From Bradyrhizobium betae (GTDB lineage Bacteria; Pseudomonadota; Alphaproteobacteria; Rhizobiales; Xanthobacteraceae): a stretch of 64,000 nt of DNA. Each line of letters begins with the position of its first letter. Within the stretch, counting starts at the first letter, position 1. The translations under genes and the position numbers were made by a program. This document shows positions 29,178 to 37,460 of this stretch, in pieces. Under the pieces are notes generated by a model. That model was not told the DNA's origin. It saw nothing but the letters and a program-made list of their open reading frames with translations, and searched no databases. The stretch is taken from the NCBI RefSeq assembly GCF_008932115.1, contig NZ_CP044543.1, positions 6,516,501 through 6,580,500 on the forward strand, given 5' to 3'.

Positions 29178-29277
29178 GTCATTCCGGGATGGCCCGAAGG
29201 GCCAGGCCCGGAATCCATAACCCCAGCTGGTGGTTATGGATTCCGGGCTCGCGCCAAGTGGCGCGCCCCGGAATGAC
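29178..29277. repeat. Long nested palindromic intergenic repeat
   Basis: A perfect 17-bp inverted repeat (29206-29222 with 29232-29248, core CCCGGAATCCATAACC) lies inside a 10-bp outer inverted repeat, GTCATTCCGG (29178-29187) / CCGGAATGAC (29268-29277). The CATTCCGGG...CCCGGAATG form is abundant between Bradyrhizobium genes. It occupies most of the gap between two small genes. Confidence 0.75.
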
Positions 29278-29336
29278 AATAGCAGGCAACGAACGCCGCT
29301 CCCGTGCGTTGTGTGGGTCCAGAAGAGGATCCCACC

Positions 29337-29570
29337 ATGCAGAACATCGCAGAGCATATGGAAGTCATCGGCGCCGATGGCGTCCACGTCGGCACCGTCG
29401 ACAAGGTCGAAGGCAACCGCATCAAGCTGACCAAGAAGGACAGCGGCGAGGGCAGCCACAAGGGCCACCATCACTTCATCGACAAGGGCCTCGTCGCCGG
29501 TGTCGAGGGCAACAAGGTGCGGCTGTCCGCCAAGGCTGACGTCGCCGTGACGATGGAAGAGGAAAAGTAG
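29337..29570 (+). CDS. DUF2171-type small protein
   Basis: A 77-aa soluble protein starting MQNIAEHMEVIGADGVHVG. The pattern I-x-x-HMEVIGADG-x-x-VGTVD-x-V-x-x-x-x-IKL is that of DUF2171/PRC-barrel-like proteins common in rhizobia. It is rich in Lys and His (KGHHHFIDKGLV). Function is unknown; PRC-barrel relatives bind RNA or act in regulatory complexes. The ATG at 29337 follows a GAGG site; an upstream in-frame start at 29304 has no support. Confidence 0.8.
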   Translation: MQNIAEHMEVIGADGVHVGTVDKVEGNRIKLTKKDSGEGSHKGHHHFIDKGLVAGVEGNKVRLSAKADVAVTMEEEK

Positions 29571-29665
29571 GGCTCGCGCCGGCTCGTTCCTGATCCGTAC
29601 CGCTATTCGCGCGCCTGCACGTTCCGGTAGCCTCTGGCCCCGTCGCGTATCGCAAGGTGCAGGGA

Positions 29666-31945
29666 ATGGCGGAGCCGGGCCGGCCAGTGCGGTCCCAGAG
29701 TGTGGCGGGGACTTGGCCCGCCGGCCGACCTGCGTCGGTTGGCGGCCTCGCGCCGGCAGGGTCTGGGCTTTGGCCGGCCATCGTCGAGACGCTGCGCGAA
29801 TGGGGGCGCGCCGAGGCCGGCGCCGGGCGGCTGTTGCCGTGGGTCCCCATCGCCTTCGGCGGCGGCATTGCGCTGTACTTTGCCGCCGATCATGAGCCCG
29901 TGCTTTGGGTCGTTGCCGCGACGGCCATCGCGCTCACGCTTGGGGCGGTTCTGCTGCGACGAAGCCGGCTGTTTGCGCCCGCGATCATGATCGCGGCGGT
30001 CGCGGCCGGCTTTGCCGTGGCGACCTGGAAGACGGCGCGCATCGCGCACACCGTGCTGGCGAAACCGCTCTATTCGGTGGCGCTGTCAGGCTTCGTCGAG
30101 ACCCGCGACATCCGCGAGCGCACCGATCGTTTCGTGCTGCGCGTGACGTCGATGGAGGCGCAGCGGAGCGACGTCAGGCTGGAGCGGGTGCGTCTCTCGG
30201 TGCGCAAGGGGACTGCGCCCGAGGTCGGCAGCTTCGTGCAGCTGAAGGCGCGGTTGATGCCGCCGATTTCGCCGGTGCGCCCGGGCAGCTACGATTTCTC
30301 CCGCGACATGTTTTTTCAGGGCATAGGCGCGTCCGGCTTCGTGATGGGCGCGATCGCGACCTCGGTGCCGCCGGATGCCGGCGGACTGCGGCTGCGCTAT
30401 GCCGCGATCATGCAGGGCCTGCGCGACGCGATCGATGCGCGCATTCGGGCCACGCTCGACGGCGACAACCGCGCGATCGCGACCGCGCTGCTGACAGGTC
30501 GGCGCGATGCGATCACCACGCCCGTAAACGATGCGATGTTCATCTCGGGGCTCGGTCACGTGCTCTCGATCTCCGGCTACCACATGGCCGTCGTCGCCGG
30601 CGTCGTCTTCTTCGCGGTGCGCGCACTGCTCGCGCTCATTCCGGGGCTGGCGGTCGGCTTCGCCATCAAGAAATGGTCGGCGGCAGCCGCACTGGTCGCA
30701 GCAGCGTTCTACCTGCTGCTGTCGGGCGCGGAGGTCGCGACGCAGCGCTCGTTCTTCATGACGGCGGTGGTGCTGATCGCGGTGATGGTCGATCGCCGCG
30801 CCATCACTTTCCGCACGCTGGCGGTGGCCGCATTGATCGTGCTGGCCGTTGCGCCGGAGGCGCTGGTGCATCCGAGCTTCCAGATGTCGTTCGCGGCAAC
30901 GCTCGGGCTCGTGGCGCTGGTGCAGATCGGCATGCCGAACCTGTTTGCCTCGCCCGATCATTCGACGACCGCACGCATCGCGATGTGGGGCGGCCGCGAG
31001 ATCGCGATGCTGTTCCTGGCCTCGCTGATCGCGGGGCTTGCAACCACGCCCTATGCGGCCTTCCACTTCCACCGCGTCACGCCCTACGGCGTGCTCGCCA
31101 ATCTCGGGGCGATGCCGGTGGTCTCGGCGCTGGTGATGCCGGCGGGACTGCTCGGATTGCTCGCGGCGCCCTTCGGGCTCGACAGCCTGTTCTGGTGGCT
31201 GATGGGGATCGGCATCGACTGGATGATCGCGGTGTCGCGCTGGGTGGCGGCGTTGCCGGGCGCGATCGGCCGCATCCCGGCTTTCGGCATCGCGCCGCTG
31301 ATCGCGGCCAGCCTCGGGATCATTGTGATGGGCCTGCTGCGCACGCCGCTGCGCTGGTCGGGCGGGCTGCTGCTGTTGGCCGCGATCGCCTGGGGGCTAT
31401 CCGCCCGGCAACCCGACATTCTCATCGCTGGTGACGGCCAGAGCGTTGCTGTGCGGGGCAGGGACGGGCAGCTGCATCTGATGAGAACCAGCAAGGACAG
31501 TTTTCTGCTGAAGGAGTGGCTGGCGGCCGACGCCGATCCGCGCGGCGCCGGCAGCGCCTCGCTTGGCGACGGCGCGTCCTGCGACGAGTCGGGTTGCGTG
31601 ACGCCGCTTGCCGACGGGCGCCTGGTCGCGCTGGCTTTGCGCATCGATGCACTGGCGGACGATTGCAGCCGCGCCGCGCTGGTGGTGACGGCGCGGCGGG
31701 CGCCGCCGGATTGCGCGGCGATGGTGGTCGACCGGCAGCGTCTTTCGGCCCAGGGCGCGCTTGCACTGACACAGCGAGGGGATGGTTTTGCGGTTCAGGC
31801 GATGAAGGCGAGGGGCACTGACCGCCCGTGGTCGCCGGCGACCGCCGGTGAGGCTGATTTCGGCGCGAGCCTCGCACCGCAGGCGGCCGCTCCCCGCAAC
31901 CGGGACGCGACACCGTCCGAGGCGGACATGCAGGCCGAGGATTGA
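29666..31945 (+). CDS. comEC: ComEC/Rec2-family membrane protein lacking a recognisable metallo-beta-lactamase domain
   Basis: ComEC forms the inner-membrane channel for single-stranded DNA uptake. This 759-aa protein has the N-terminal DUF4131 region (about 40-190) and the multi-helix Competence domain with LGHVLSISGYHMAVVAGVVFF and HPSFQMSFAATLGLVAL. After the last helices (about residue 590) the tail reads PDILIAGDGQSVAVRGRDG and has no HxHxDH motif, so the nuclease-like domain is absent or degenerate. The ATG at 29666 is chosen over a GTG three codons earlier. It lies in the conserved lexA-comEC-gltX neighbourhood, but inverted relative to lexA. Confidence 0.9.
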   Translation: MAEPGRPVRSQSVAGTWPAGRPASVGGLAPAGSGLWPAIVETLREWGRAEAGAGRLLPWVPIAFGGGIALYFAADHEPVLWVVAATAIALTLGAVLLRRSRLFAPAIMIAAVAAGFAVATWKTARIAHTVLAKPLYSVALSGFVETRDIRERTDRFVLRVTSMEAQRSDVRLERVRLSVRKGTAPEVGSFVQLKARLMPPISPVRPGSYDFSRDMFFQGIGASGFVMGAIATSVPPDAGGLRLRYAAIMQGLRDAIDARIRATLDGDNRAIATALLTGRRDAITTPVNDAMFISGLGHVLSISGYHMAVVAGVVFFAVRALLALIPGLAVGFAIKKWSAAAALVAAAFYLLLSGAEVATQRSFFMTAVVLIAVMVDRRAITFRTLAVAALIVLAVAPEALVHPSFQMSFAATLGLVALVQIGMPNLFASPDHSTTARIAMWGGREIAMLFLASLIAGLATTPYAAFHFHRVTPYGVLANLGAMPVVSALVMPAGLLGLLAAPFGLDSLFWWLMGIGIDWMIAVSRWVAALPGAIGRIPAFGIAPLIAASLGIIVMGLLRTPLRWSGGLLLLAAIAWGLSARQPDILIAGDGQSVAVRGRDGQLHLMRTSKDSFLLKEWLAADADPRGAGSASLGDGASCDESGCVTPLADGRLVALALRIDALADDCSRAALVVTARRAPPDCAAMVVDRQRLSAQGALALTQRGDGFAVQAMKARGTDRPWSPATAGEADFGASLAPQAAAPRNRDATPSEADMQAED

Positions 31946-31954
31946 GCGGGCCGG

Positions 31955-32896
31955 CTAGAGGTACCAGGCCAGCACGGCTTCGAGCCCGGCGTTCCCGATC
32001 ACCGGCAGGGCCACCAACTGGCTCAATCCGGCTGCGCGAGCTTGAGCTGCCGCGATCGAGCCGTCATGCGCCAGATCATCGTTGAGCGCGGGCATGCCGG
32101 TGGCCCAGGCGCCGCCGATGCTGCCGTCGCCCCTGGCGATGGGTTTATCTGCATAGAGCGCGGCGAGGTCGGTCTGCGCGCTGCAATCGCCGGCGCGAAA
32201 CACCAGCGCCGAGCGGGCCTCGTTCGGGACCCAGATCTCGAAGCGTCGCGCGATTGGCGTGGCCTGCGCCGAGAGGAAGGTCAGGACCCAGGTGTGGCCG
32301 GTGCCGGTCCGGTAGGGCACGCCGACGCCGAGATTGATCCCGACCTTGGCGGCGTCATCCCAGCGCAGGAAGCTCCTGGCGTCGTGCAGATCCTTGATGA
32401 TCAGCGGCAGGCCGGCTTTCCAGGTGCGGCCGGGCAGGCCGAAGCCGCGCGGAAACTTGGTGTGGCGCGAGTTGAATTCGAACATCTCCGCCGCGCCGTA
32501 ATAGCCGTCGACCAGCCCCATCTCGTGGGACACCTCGGCATCGTTGTGCCAAAGCTCGATCGCGCCGACATGCGCCTCGTCGTCGCCGCAGAACAGCACC
32601 ATCACCGCTTGCAGGAATTCGCCGGCGTATACCGGCACCGCCACGCCGCAGGTCAGGCCGGCCGCCAGCGCCTGATCGGTCCGCTTGAAATAGGAGTTGG
32701 CGAATTTGGTGAGGATCACGGGATGGCCGCAGGCCCAGGCCTTGCCGGGAAGGCCCTCGTCATATCCGAAGCGCAAATCTTCGCTGGCGGCCTTGAACGC
32801 TGACAGCCCCTCGCTGTAGAGGCCGCCGCCGAATTCCAGCCGCGTCCGCGTCCGGTCGGGCACCCAGAGTTCAACGACGCGAATGAAGGTCTTCAT
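31955..32896 (-). CDS. Protein of three tandem GAF-like repeats
   Basis: A 313-aa soluble protein with no signal peptide. Three segments share the same order of motifs. Repeat 1 (about 1-105) has VVELWVP, EGLPGKAWACGHPVIL and AAGLTCGVAVPVYAG. Repeat 2 (about 111-212) has AIELWHND, FGLPGRTWKAGLPLII and VGINLGVGVPY. Repeat 3 (about 216-313) has FEIWVPN, GSIGGAWATGMPAL and AGLSQLVALPVIG. These match a GAF fold, usually a ligand or cofactor sensor. No kinase, cyclase or DNA-binding output domain is attached, so it would have to act through a partner. It converges with comEC, nine bases apart. Confidence 0.75.
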   Translation of the reverse strand: MKTFIRVVELWVPDRTRTRLEFGGGLYSEGLSAFKAASEDLRFGYDEGLPGKAWACGHPVILTKFANSYFKRTDQALAAGLTCGVAVPVYAGEFLQAVMVLFCGDDEAHVGAIELWHNDAEVSHEMGLVDGYYGAAEMFEFNSRHTKFPRGFGLPGRTWKAGLPLIIKDLHDARSFLRWDDAAKVGINLGVGVPYRTGTGHTWVLTFLSAQATPIARRFEIWVPNEARSALVFRAGDCSAQTDLAALYADKPIARGDGSIGGAWATGMPALNDDLAHDGSIAAAQARAAGLSQLVALPVIGNAGLEAVLAWYL

Positions 32897-33150
32897 CGAA
32901 CGTGTCCGCCGCCAAGAGCCAAGACACCAGCCAAGACGCCAACCGGGACAGCATCGGCCATTTGCTTGCGGAACGGACGTTCAAAATTCAGGCAGGACCG
33001 CGCAAACTTCGTGCGGCGGGGAGGGATGGTGGGCTGGCTTCGCCGCCTCGGGTTTTGGAGACACAAACCATTCTGTGTCGCCGGCCTCGGCCGGCGATGG
33101 GAATTTCCATCCTGTGTCCCGACCCGAAGGGAAGGCCGGGGATCGCTGCG

Positions 33151-33579
33151 TCAGCCGATCGGCAAGCGGGTGATGCTCTGTCGGCCGTCGGCGCTGGACT
33201 GCGGCCTGCCCTCGCCAAGGGGCTGTGTCACCGGCAGTTGCAGCACGGTCGCGTGCTGGCCTTCGACGAGCTGTGTCACCAGCACGTATTTGCCGTCGGG
33301 GAATTCGATCGCGTCATGATGACGGTCGGGAATGTGCGGATCGATCTTGCCGAACTTGCCGACGCGGGAGTTGACGCTACGCGTCCAGATCCAGCGATTG
33401 TCGTAGCGGACGTTGTCGGCGAAGGCGAGCTCCGTTCCCGGCAACAGGCAGACCGCAACGGCCGGATCTGCTGCGGAGGCAAAGCCGCGCGTCGAGGTGC
33501 CGCGGAAGGTTGTCGAGACGATCGTCTCGCCGACTTCCGCGGGACGCGATGCGACGGCATGCAGGCTGTAGTCACACAT
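33151..33579 (-). CDS. Conserved hypothetical protein
   Basis: A 142-aa protein starting MCDYSLHAVASRPAEVGE, preceded by AGGAG on the minus strand. It has the pieces VAVCLLPGTELAF, RHHDAIEFPDGKYVLVTQLVEGQHATVLQLP and a positively charged middle. I recognise it as a family repeatedly seen in Bradyrhizobium but know no function. It has no signal peptide or membrane segment. The 254 bases between its end and the GAF protein hold two small hairpins (for example TCGCCGGCC-TC-GGCCGGCGA at 33078-33097) and no gene. Confidence 0.7.
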   Translation of the reverse strand: MCDYSLHAVASRPAEVGETIVSTTFRGTSTRGFASAADPAVAVCLLPGTELAFADNVRYDNRWIWTRSVNSRVGKFGKIDPHIPDRHHDAIEFPDGKYVLVTQLVEGQHATVLQLPVTQPLGEGRPQSSADGRQSITRLPIG

Positions 33580-33768
33580 CGGGGGGCTCCTCATGCGAGA
33601 TAGCGGCCCGCGCCTCTTCTGAGGCACAGGCCTCTATCAGAGTGGAAGCACCAAGCGTCTGCCCGGTTGTAGGCAAATCTGCGGCTCGCCGCCGCAGTCT
33701 GCGATCACATTATCTTTTTCCGGATGCACCGGACCAATGCCTGCTTCCGTGCATAAGGGCCGCGCGTG

Positions 33769-33969
33769 TCAGCGGCCAGCAGGTGCCGACCAGCCGGAAT
33801 ATTGCCAGCCCGGTTGCGAGGGCTGCTCGACCGCGTTGTGGGCATTGCGGATTGGCTGGCTGGCCACCGTCTCCTTGCGGATCGGGTGCTGTGCCTGTGC
33901 GGCAAAGGCCTGCGACGCTGATGCTGCGATCAGCGCCGCCGCGATCGTGCTTGAGATGATCTTGCGCAT
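33769..33969 (-). CDS. Small exported hypothetical protein
   Basis: A 66-aa protein with a clear signal peptide (MRKIISSTIAAALIAASA, cleavage after SQAFAA). The mature part of about 42 residues is polar (AQHPIRKETVASQPIRN) and ends QYSGWSAPAGR. A strong GAGGAGAAG ribosome site supports the start at 33969. Function is unknown; the mature chain looks unstructured. Confidence 0.7.
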   Translation of the reverse strand: MRKIISSTIAAALIAASASQAFAAQAQHPIRKETVASQPIRNAHNAVEQPSQPGWQYSGWSAPAGR

Positions 33970-34084
33970 GGCTTCTCCTCGAACCTGAGGCCGCAAAGCA
34001 ACGTTGCTTCGTGCGGCGTGTCGAGGATGTAGCGCTGGAAGAGGGGCCGGATAATCTGCGCGAAACCAGAAAGACTATCCAGCG

Positions 34085-34106
34085 GGAGCGGACAATCGTC
34101 CGCTCC
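34085..34106. other. Stem-loop downstream of lexA
   Basis: GGAGCGGAC (34085-34093) and GTCCGCTCC (34098-34106) form a perfect 9-bp stem with a 4-base loop, 56 bases after the lexA stop. No clean T run follows on the minus strand, so it is only a possible terminator. Confidence 0.45.
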
Positions 34107-34161
34107 AATCGTTCAACGCGCGGCCGTCGATCGGCAGTCGCGCGACAGGCTCAGGACTCGC

Positions 34162-34863
34162 TCAGTACTTGCGATAGAGCCCGATCAGCTTGCCCTGGAT
34201 CTTCACCCGGTTGGGCGGCAGGATGCGCACTTCATAGGCCGCATTGGCGGGCTCGAGAGCGATCGAGGCGCCGCGGCGGCGGAAGCGCTTGAGCGTCGCT
34301 TCCTCGTCGTCGATCAATGCCACGACGATATCGCCGGTGTCGGCGCTCTCGTTGCGCTGGATCAGCGCCATGTCGCCGTCGAGGATGCCAGCCTCGACCA
34401 TGGAATCGCCGCGCACTTCCAGCGCGTAATGTTCGCCCGAGCCGAGCATGTCAGGCGGTACGCTGATGGTGTGGCTGCGCGTCTGCAAAGCCTCGATCGG
34501 CGTGCCGGCTGCAATCCGGCCCATCACGGGCACGGCGACGGGGCGCTCGCCCTCATCCGCGGATGCGCTTGAGGTGGTGCGCACCTTGCCGAGATTGCCC
34601 TCGATGACGCTCGGCGTGAAGCCGCGGCGGCTGCCGGCGGCGGCCTGAAGCTCGGGCAGCTTGATCACCTCGATGGCGCGGGCGCGGTTCGGCAGCCGGC
34701 GGATGAAGCCGCGCTCCTCGAGCGCGGTGATCAGGCGATGGATGCCTGATTTCGAGCGCAGATCGAGCGCGTCCTTCATCTCGTCGAAGGAGGGCGGCAC
34801 GCCGCTTTCCTTCAGCCGTTCGCTGATGAATCGCAGAAGCTCGTATTGTTTGCGCGTTAACAT
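34162..34863 (-). CDS. lexA: LexA repressor
   Basis: Master repressor of the SOS response, 233 aa. The N-terminal winged helix reads [20 protein letters not shown] and [17 protein letters not shown]. The self-cleavage site is A119-G120 in GRIAAGTP, and the catalytic dyad is S154 (RGDSMVEAG) and K192 (ATLKRF). The ATG at 34863 is preferred over a TTG three codons upstream. Its promoter contains a GTTC-N7-GTTC box, so it represses itself. The same box upstream of the 32-residue ORF at 800 is its most interesting other target here. Confidence 0.97.
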   Translation of the reverse strand: MLTRKQYELLRFISERLKESGVPPSFDEMKDALDLRSKSGIHRLITALEERGFIRRLPNRARAIEVIKLPELQAAAGSRRGFTPSVIEGNLGKVRTTSSASADEGERPVAVPVMGRIAAGTPIEALQTRSHTISVPPDMLGSGEHYALEVRGDSMVEAGILDGDMALIQRNESADTGDIVVALIDDEEATLKRFRRRGASIALEPANAAYEVRILPPNRVKIQGKLIGLYRKY

Positions 34864-34956
34864 CTCGACCAAAATCCCCCGGTTGATGTCGTCCGATTCC
34901 GAGACGCTGAATTCAGCAGTAAGTCGCTACATGCTCGAAACAAATCATGAACGGAC

Positions 34957-34983
34957 ACTATATGTTCGATACATGTTCCGCAA
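34957..34983 (-). promoter_or_regulatory. lexA: lexA promoter
   Basis: On the minus strand TTGCGG (forward 34978-34983) and TATAGT (forward 34957-34962) are separated by 15 bases. The LexA box fills the spacer. The spacing is slightly short and the -35 is weak, as often in regulated promoters. Confidence 0.55.
34964..34978 (-). promoter_or_regulatory. LexA (SOS) box in the lexA promoter
   Basis: Forward strand reads GTTC (34964-34967), GATACAT, GTTC (34975-34978); on the minus strand this is GAAC-N7-GAAC. It lies about 100 bases before the lexA start, between the -35 and -10. This is the standard autoregulatory operator of alphaproteobacterial lexA. Confidence 0.88.
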
Positions 34984-35039
34984 CTGCTTAATTTACCGTG
35001 AACGCTGCAAAGTTCGCGGAACGCATGCGAACGAGGCGG

Positions 35040-36251
35040 TCAGACGGGCAGTCGCAGCACCTCGCAAGGCGTGCCGGATTCGGCCTTCGCCGCGAACGGC
35101 GCTCGCACGAGAAGTGCCTGTGCCGCAGCGAGATTCGAAAGCAGCGAGGAATCCTGGTGATTGACGGGAATGGCAGCGAGCGTGCCGTCGTCACGCAACT
35201 CGAGGCGTGCGCGCAGATAATCCTCGCGCTGGTCATTGGCGCCGATGTCGCGGCCGAGCACCGCGCGCTCGCGGCGATGATGAATCACCGAACGGCCCGA
35301 CAGCGCACGAATCAGCGGCACCATGAACAGGAAGCCGCAAACGTAGGATGACACGGGATTGCCGGGCAGGCCGATCACGCGCATCGACCCGAGCCGCCCG
35401 TTCATCATCGGCTTGCCCGGCCGCATCGCGATCTTCCAGAACGCCATCGAGACGCCTTCGTCCCGCAGCGCCTGCTGGACCAGATCATGGTCGCCGACCG
35501 AGGCACCGCCGGTCGTGATCAGGATATCGGCGCCACTCTCGCGGGCACGCCGGATGCCGGCTGTGGTTGCTGCAAGCGTGTCGGCGGCAATACCGAGGTC
35601 GATGGTGTCGGCGCCCTCGCTGCGGGCGAGCGCGTGCAGGGCGTAGCCGTTGGAATAGACGATCTGGCCGGGACCCGGCGTGCTGCCCGGCATCACCAGC
35701 TCGTCGCCGGTGGCGAGGATGGCGACCTTCGGACGGCGGCGGACGGGCAAATGCGGGTGATTCATGCCGGCGGCGAGCGCGAGGTCGCGCTCGGTGAGGC
35801 GGGCTCCCTGGTGCAACAGCACGTCGCCTTCCGAGAAGTCGACGCCAGCGGGCCGGATGTGACGCCCGATCATGGCTGCTTCCTTGATCGTGACGCGCTT
35901 GCCCTCGGCAACCGTATCCTCCTGGATCACGACGGCGTCGGCGCCATCAGGAACGACGCCCCCGGTGAATATCCGCACCGCTTCGCCGGCGCTGACCGTT
36001 CCTGCAAACGGGCGGCCCGCCGCGACCTCGCCGATCACGGTCAGTTGGGAATCGATCCCGGCCGCATCGGCCGCGCGCACCGCATAGCCGTCCATCGCCG
36101 ACATCGCCTGCGGCGGCTGCGTCCGCCGCGCCGCGACATCGCGCGCGAGCACACGGTGAAAGGCCTGGTCGAGCGCGATCGTTTCTTCAGGCAGCGGCTC
36201 TGTACCCGCGAGCACCGCGGCAAGCGCGTCAGAAACCGGCATGAGGGCCAC
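35040..36251 (-). CDS. moeA: Molybdopterin molybdenumtransferase MoeA
   Basis: Inserts molybdenum into adenylylated molybdopterin. At 403 aa it is normal length. Typical motifs are PPQAMSAMDGYAVRAAD (about 46-62), IFTGGVVPDGADAVVIQED, LATGDELVMPG, and ITTGGASVGDHDLV near the MoCF-binding fold. The GTG at 36251 has GGAG nine bases upstream; an ATG three codons later is an alternative. In related genomes moeA follows moaC directly; here 7 kb of other genes separates them. Confidence 0.95.
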   Translation of the reverse strand: MALMPVSDALAAVLAGTEPLPEETIALDQAFHRVLARDVAARRTQPPQAMSAMDGYAVRAADAAGIDSQLTVIGEVAAGRPFAGTVSAGEAVRIFTGGVVPDGADAVVIQEDTVAEGKRVTIKEAAMIGRHIRPAGVDFSEGDVLLHQGARLTERDLALAAGMNHPHLPVRRRPKVAILATGDELVMPGSTPGPGQIVYSNGYALHALARSEGADTIDLGIAADTLAATTAGIRRARESGADILITTGGASVGDHDLVQQALRDEGVSMAFWKIAMRPGKPMMNGRLGSMRVIGLPGNPVSSYVCGFLFMVPLIRALSGRSVIHHRRERAVLGRDIGANDQREDYLRARLELRDDGTLAAIPVNHQDSSLLSNLAAAQALLVRAPFAAKAESGTPCEVLRLPV

Positions 36252-36384
36252 GAGTGAAAACTCCAGCTACGCCCGCTTGGGCAAATCAGCGGCGAGAGTT
36301 CTAACCGAGCGCGGGCGCGGAGGCAAAGTAGCGACGAGCAGGATGAAATATCCTGCTTCAGCATTTACTGTTAGCGAGGAAGCG

Positions 36385-36477
36385 TCAGATCCGCCTCGGC
36401 ATGATCCCGAAGGCGAGACAGACCGGCACGGGAATAGCCGCGGCAAGGACGAGAACGACGAGCGCCACGGCCAGCAT
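36385..36477 (-). CDS. 30-residue hydrophobic micropeptide, coupled to the upstream small gene
   Basis: An ATG at 36477 opens 30 codons to TGA at 36385. The protein is one membrane-length hydrophobic stretch (LAVALVVLVLAAAIPVPVCL) ending MPRRI. The ATG starts three bases after the stop of the 64-residue gene at 36481-36675, and a GGGGA lies within that gene's end as a possible ribosome site. Translation by coupling is plausible. No function can be proposed. Confidence 0.4.
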   Translation of the reverse strand: MLAVALVVLVLAAAIPVPVCLAFGIMPRRI

Positions 36478-36480
36478 CGG

Positions 36481-36675
36481 TCACGTCCCCGGCTGCTTGA
36501 CCGGACTGACATCCGGCGCTGCGGCGCCCTGGTCCCTGTCGGGCATCGGATCGGCCTGGGATTTCAGGTCGGCGGCTTTGCTGATCAGTTTTGCGGAAAG
36601 GTCAGAATCCGAGGTGGTTCTGGCGAATTTCATCAGCAGGGAGGCCTGCTTGGTGAGGTAGGTTTTGCCCAGCAC
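36481..36675 (-). CDS. Small soluble hypothetical protein (64 aa)
   Basis: Starts at a GTG (no in-frame ATG before an upstream stop). The sequence MLGKTYLTKQASLLMKFART followed by DLSAKLISKAADLKSQAD is amphipathic and helical, with an acidic Pro-rich tail. I recognise similar short proteins in Bradyrhizobium genomes without known function. The ribosome site is weak. It is probably a real gene because of its protein-like composition and the tightly placed ORF after it. Confidence 0.55.
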   Translation of the reverse strand: MLGKTYLTKQASLLMKFARTTSDSDLSAKLISKAADLKSQADPMPDRDQGAAAPDVSPVKQPGT

Positions 36676-36823
36676 GATGATACGTCCGATGTAGAATTCC
36701 CAACGGAGTCATGAGTCCGGAAGCGGGCATTCGTTCCCGGAACTGCGTATAAAATTGCACAAAGTGTTTTGGTTCCTCATGCCCGGCCAAAATTGTTCCG
36801 GGACTTGGCCGTTGGTCCAGCTG

Positions 36824-37453
36824 TCAGATGCCGAGTGCCCTCAGCGCATTCCCGACATCGGTCGGCGAGGTCACGTGCACGGCGGTCAGGCCGCATGCCC
36901 GCGCTCCCTCGATGTTCTCGGCAAGATCGTCGAAGAACACGATCCGGTTCGCCGGCACGCCCATCGCCGCCACGACATGGTCGAAGGCCTCCGCATCCGG
37001 CTTGCGCAGGCCGATACTGGACGACAGGTACACATCGCGGAAGTGGTCGAGCAGGCCGGCATACTCTTTCGAGAAATAGTCCACATGCGGCCGGTTGGTA
37101 TTGGAGAAGGCGTAGAGCGGCATCCGCTTCGCCGCGCGCGGCAACAGCTCGGCGATGTCAGGCATCTCGCCCGCGAAGATCGCGTTCCAGCCCTCCAGGA
37201 ACTGCGCATCGGAGATGCCGATCCCGAGCGAGGTGCGCAGCGAGGCGAAGTAGTCCTCGTCGCTGATCTTGCCGACCTCGTGCAGCCGGTAGGCCTCGTC
37301 GCGCACATAGCGCGCGACGATGGCTTCGGGCCGACAGCCGGCATGTCCCGCCCAGCAGGCGATCGCCTTGGAGAAGTCGATGTCGAGCACCACGCGCCCG
37401 AGGTCGAACAGAAGCGCGTCCGCGCTGCCGGGAGAGAGCGAGCTCACCTGCAT
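36824..37453 (-). CDS. HAD-superfamily phosphatase (YihX-like, subfamily IA variant 3)
   Basis: A 209-aa cytoplasmic hydrolase. Motif I is LLFDLGRVVLDIDF, with nucleophile Asp and the D-L-G form seen in the sugar phosphatase YihX. Motif II is YAFSNTN, motif III is GLRKPDAEAF, and motif IV is IVFFDDLAENIEGA. The DxD second Asp is Gly, as in YihX relatives, so the general acid must come from elsewhere in the motif. The substrate is likely a sugar phosphate, but this is inference. The start at 37453 lies eight bases after the oxidase stop, so the two genes are probably co-transcribed. Confidence 0.82.
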   Translation of the reverse strand: MQVSSLSPGSADALLFDLGRVVLDIDFSKAIACWAGHAGCRPEAIVARYVRDEAYRLHEVGKISDEDYFASLRTSLGIGISDAQFLEGWNAIFAGEMPDIAELLPRAAKRMPLYAFSNTNRPHVDYFSKEYAGLLDHFRDVYLSSSIGLRKPDAEAFDHVVAAMGVPANRIVFFDDLAENIEGARACGLTAVHVTSPTDVGNALRALGI

Positions 37454-37460
37454 CCTTTCT

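Noticed and set aside
35019..35032. GAAC-N6-GAAC near the end of moeA, possible third LexA box
   Set aside because: The spacer is six, not seven bases, and it overlaps the intergenic start after the moeA stop with no promoter elements placed around it.
36267..36512. 81-codon minus-strand ORF over the micropeptide region
   Set aside because: Arg/Ser-rich shadow without a credible start; the 30-codon hydrophobic frame with coupled start fits better.
36602..36790. 62-codon minus-strand ORF overlapping the 64-residue gene
   Set aside because: Different frame, no ribosome site, and no protein-like pattern.
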